Of a stretch of 6,160 bases of DNA, positions 5,607-6,160 are shown piece by piece. Made by a program: the position numbers and the translations under genes. A model generated the notes under the pieces. The model searched no databases. It saw only the letters and a program-made list of their open reading frames with translations, and had not been told where the DNA came from. Every line of letters begins with the position of its first letter. The first letter of the stretch is position 1. Origin of the DNA: Acidobacteriota bacterium (lineage in GTDB: Bacteria > Acidobacteriota > Terriglobia > Acidiferrales > UBA7541). Where the stretch lies: assembly GCA_003224515.1 (NCBI GenBank), contig QHZC01000450.1:1-6160 (forward strand), read 5' to 3'.

Positions 5607-6160
5607 ATGAAACGGTTCCTACCAGTACTGTGTCTCTGCTTATTTTTTTACAGCTTAATTCCAGCGCAGGAAAAAACTAGTACAACCGCAAAACCAAAGA
5701 ACATCGCGGCTGCGGATGGAGCCCGTGAAGACACAAATCCATCGGCGGCAAAGCTGCCGGTGCGGCGCGTGGTGCTCTATAAGAACGGCGTGGGGTACTT
5801 CGAACATCTGGGCCATGTGCGCAGCAGCCAGGATGTTCATGTCGACTTCACGAGCGCGCAGTTGAATGACGCGCTGAAGTCCTTGACCGTCCTAGATCTC
5901 TCCGGTGGCCGGATCACCGGGTCCGCGACTATTTCGACGACAGGCGCAGGCGAGCGAAATTTATACCTCAGCTACATCAGCGAAGTGCCCATCGGGAAGA
6001 GCCCCTACCGCATCGTGCTGTCATCGAAAGCAGACTAGAAGCCCTTGCTTCAAGGCTGGGCCATCGTGGACAGCACCGTCGGCGAAGACTGGGATGGCGC
6101 GGAACTTTCGCTCGTAGCGGGAGCGCCGCATTCATTTATTCAGCAACTCTCGGAGCCTGC
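5607..6160 (+). pseudogene. DUF4139-type exported protein, 5' part, with internal deletion and in-frame TAG
   Basis: The gene begins at ATG 5607 with a signal peptide (MKRFLPVLCLCLFFYSLIPA, cleavage likely before Gln21), so the product would be exported. After a low-complexity linker come VVLYKNGVGYFEHLG and LNDALKSLTVLDLSGGRITG, hallmarks of the N-terminal part of acidobacterial DUF4139-type proteins. In relatives as I recall them, more than 100 residues separate GGRITG from 'TIST.G.GER.LY.SYISEVP'. Here ATISTTGAGERNLYLSYISE follows directly, so a large in-frame deletion at about 5919-5927 is inferred. TAG at 6036-6038 then interrupts the frame, but the sequence beyond it (KPLLQGWAIVDSTVGEDW, then ELSLVAGAPHSFIQQLSEP) continues the family in the same frame to the window edge. 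The role of these proteins is unknown. No strong ribosome site is visible. The deletion depends on memory of the family; the stop is directly seen. Confidence 0.75.

Overview
The window looks like chromosomal DNA from an Acidobacteriota-type soil bacterium. This is an inference from GC-rich DNA, two small PilZ proteins with an 'NAHGA' or 'LSLNG' core, a beta-lactamase-fold protein with a TPR tail, and a 'VVLYKNGVGYFEHLG' DUF4139-type exported protein, a set I associate with that phylum. No rRNA, tRNA or CRISPR array is visible.

Layout, left to right. (1) The last 45 codons of a citrate synthase (+). (2) A PilZ-domain protein (+, 228-626) with a plausible promoter in front. (3) A serine beta-lactamase-fold/TPR gene (+, 837-2349), broken by an internal deletion with frameshift near 1331 and by an in-frame TAG at 2212. 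(4) A second PilZ protein (-, 2526-2861) with its own promoter. (5) About 240 bp (2973-3210, + orientation) read as the shell of an IS200/IS605-family TnpB element: left-end hairpin, the last codons of tnpB, and an omegaRNA-like 3' end with nearly all of tnpB missing. (6) An ECF sigma-factor gene (-, 3231-3900), frameshifted by a small deletion in region 2. (7) A terminator-like hairpin (4003-4045), then a minus-strand pair: a tandem-rhodanese thiosulfate sulfurtransferase (4238-5104) and an 87-aa protein of unknown function (5178-5441), with a 15-bp palindrome just upstream. (8) Divergent from that pair, the 5' part of a DUF4139-type exported protein (+, from 5607), which lacks a central block and carries an in-frame TAG at 6036.

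The citrate synthase tail, both PilZ genes and the rhodanese pair look intact. The beta-lactamase, sigma-factor and DUF4139 genes all carry internal deletions relative to their families, and the TnpB element has lost its protein. The window therefore combines maintained genes with decaying ones around a mobile-element relic; assembly error has to be excluded first. The most interesting items are the tnpB-less element with its retained omegaRNA-like end, the repeated deletion pattern, and the unknown small protein beside the sulfurtransferase with its candidate operator.
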